This document shows, piece by piece, positions 11,004 through 11,437 of a stretch of DNA of 11,437 bases. Numbering within the stretch: position 1 is the first letter of the stretch; every line of letters begins with the position of its first letter. Made by a program: the position numbers and the translations under genes. This stretch comes from Thiocapsa sp. UBA6158 (GTDB taxonomy: Bacteria > Pseudomonadota > Gammaproteobacteria > Chromatiales > Chromatiaceae). The notes beneath the pieces were generated by a model. The model was not told where the DNA came from. It ran no database searches and was given only the letters and a program-made list of their open reading frames with translations. Where the stretch lies: positions 66,917 through 78,353 of the forward strand of contig NZ_DIUM01000030.1 of assembly GCF_002423035.1 (NCBI RefSeq), written 5' to 3'.

Positions 11004-11255
11004 TCAGATCTGGTCGATATCGACATCGATGGCCGTGTGTCTGCGCGTCAGACGTTCCCGGGCCATCTCCACCAGGTCGTGATCGGTCAGTTCTTCAACG
11101 AGCAACTGGAACAACTTGGGCGTCACCATGTAGAAGGCGGGGCGGTTGTGGTTGAGCACCGCCACCGGCTTATCGCCAGCCGTGCGCAGCACTTGCGCCG
11201 GGTTTTTCTTGAACTCGGACATACTGATGGTTTGGTCTGCGTAGATCGTATCCAT
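11004..11255 (-). CDS. relB: Phd/YefM (RelB/StbD)-type antitoxin
   Basis: 83 residues from ATG 11255. The N-terminal part, TISMSEFKKNPAQVL then KPVAVLNHNRPAFYMVTP, is the typical Phd/YefM DNA-binding dimerisation domain. The C-terminal tail (LTDHDLVEMARERLTRRH, ending DVDIDQI) is the toxin-wrapping segment. Known role: it neutralises the RelE toxin and represses its own operon, with toxin as co-repressor. It is the first gene of the pair and is followed immediately by relE. A weak GAG lies about ten bases before the ATG. The gene symbol reflects the StbD/RelB naming of the family; yefM-like would be equally defensible. Confidence 0.9.
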   Translation of the reverse strand: MDTIYADQTISMSEFKKNPAQVLRTAGDKPVAVLNHNRPAFYMVTPKLFQLLVEELTDHDLVEMARERLTRRHTAIDVDIDQI

Positions 11256-11291
11256 CGTTGCTACTCGGAATAAGCTACAAAATAGGCTCTG

Positions 11292-11320
11292 ATTTTAGGG
11301 CCGACGGGATTTGAGTGCAA
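11292..11320 (-). promoter_or_regulatory. Candidate sigma-70 promoter of the antitoxin-toxin pair
   Basis: On the minus strand TTGCAC (11320-11315), a 17-base spacer, then TAAAAT (11297-11292), five of six matches to the -10 consensus. The predicted start near 11285 leaves a leader of about 30 bases. The -35 matches only three of six positions, as expected for a promoter that may be self-repressed. No clear operator palindrome was found. Confidence 0.45.
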
Positions 11321-11325
11321 CCGAA

Positions 11326-11349
11326 GAAGCCGGGGTCGAAGCCGGGGTT
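11326..11349. repeat. Tandem 12-bp duplication GAAGCCGGGGTY
   Basis: GAAGCCGGGGTC at 11326-11337 is followed by GAAGCCGGGGTT at 11338-11349. It differs by one G from the unit at 10476-10501. Confidence 0.85.
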
Positions 11350-11384
11350 TTGAGGAAGCCGGGTAGAGTAGAGAGCAGGCATCC

Positions 11385-11410
11385 TGGAAAAGGGGTCTGG
11401 AAAAGGGGTC
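11385..11410. repeat. Tandem 13-bp duplication TGGAAAAGGGGTC
   Basis: Two perfect head-to-tail copies at 11385-11397 and 11398-11410, followed by ATAGCCCATCCCATT. It shares the GGGGTC tail with the other two duplications. The rest of 11350-11437 shows no gene. Confidence 0.9.
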
Positions 11411-11437
11411 ATAGCCCATCCCATTACACACATCTCA

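Noticed and set aside
10476..11410. Possible CRISPR array
   Set aside because: The repeats are 12-13 bases in abutting pairs without spacers, and no cas gene is present.

Overview
The window is high-GC bacterial DNA, most likely from a gammaproteobacterium. The ribonucleotide reductase type, the RtcR-like sigma-54 activator and the dispersed GGGGCGAC/GGGGTC repeats would fit a purple sulfur bacterium (Chromatiaceae-like). That placement is an inference from style and composition, not from a marker gene.

Layout. (1) 1-2553 (+): the C-terminal part of a class I ribonucleotide reductase large subunit. It is interrupted directly after its catalytic cysteine by a 363-residue intein that carries a LAGLIDADG homing endonuclease. 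(2) 2558-2662: a spacer with a perfect 24-bp inverted repeat and a short 11-bp tandem repeat. (3) 2678-4087 (+): a beta-CASP metallo-beta-lactamase protein, a probable RNA-processing nuclease. (4) About 4168-4713 (+): a decayed HigB/HigA-type toxin-antitoxin pair with frameshifts in both genes. (5) About 4829-4978: one small unrecognised ORF. (6) 5045-8582 (-): a two-gene operon with a 1-bp gap, encoding an SF1 RecD/Dda-like helicase with an uncharacterised C-terminal extension, then a helical-repeat protein ending in a cold-shock-like domain. (7) 8807-10315 (+): divergent from that operon, a sigma-54 activator with a CARF-like N-terminal sensor, AAA+ domain with GAFTGA loop, and Fis-type HTH. 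(8) 10316-10684: no gene, only short direct repeats and small hairpins. (9) 10685-11255 (-): an apparently intact RelB/RelE-type toxin-antitoxin pair. (10) 11256-11437: its candidate promoter, then more GGGGTC repeats.

The most interesting unit is 5045-10315. A CARF-fused sigma-54 activator faces a helicase plus cold-shock-domain operon, and a plausible -24/-12 promoter lies just upstream of the helicase, positioned to give a leader of about 23 nt. The architecture suggests that a nucleotide or RNA-end signal is sensed by the CARF-like domain, the activator remodels sigma-54 polymerase at the divergent promoter, and a nucleic-acid helicase with a probable single-strand-binding partner is made on demand. 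It resembles the regulatory logic of RtcR and rtcBA, but with a different output operon. I see no rtcA, rtcB or CRISPR-associated gene in the window. The flanking dead and live toxin-antitoxin loci and the repeats suggest an accessory region, possibly a stress or defence island; the biological role is inferred.
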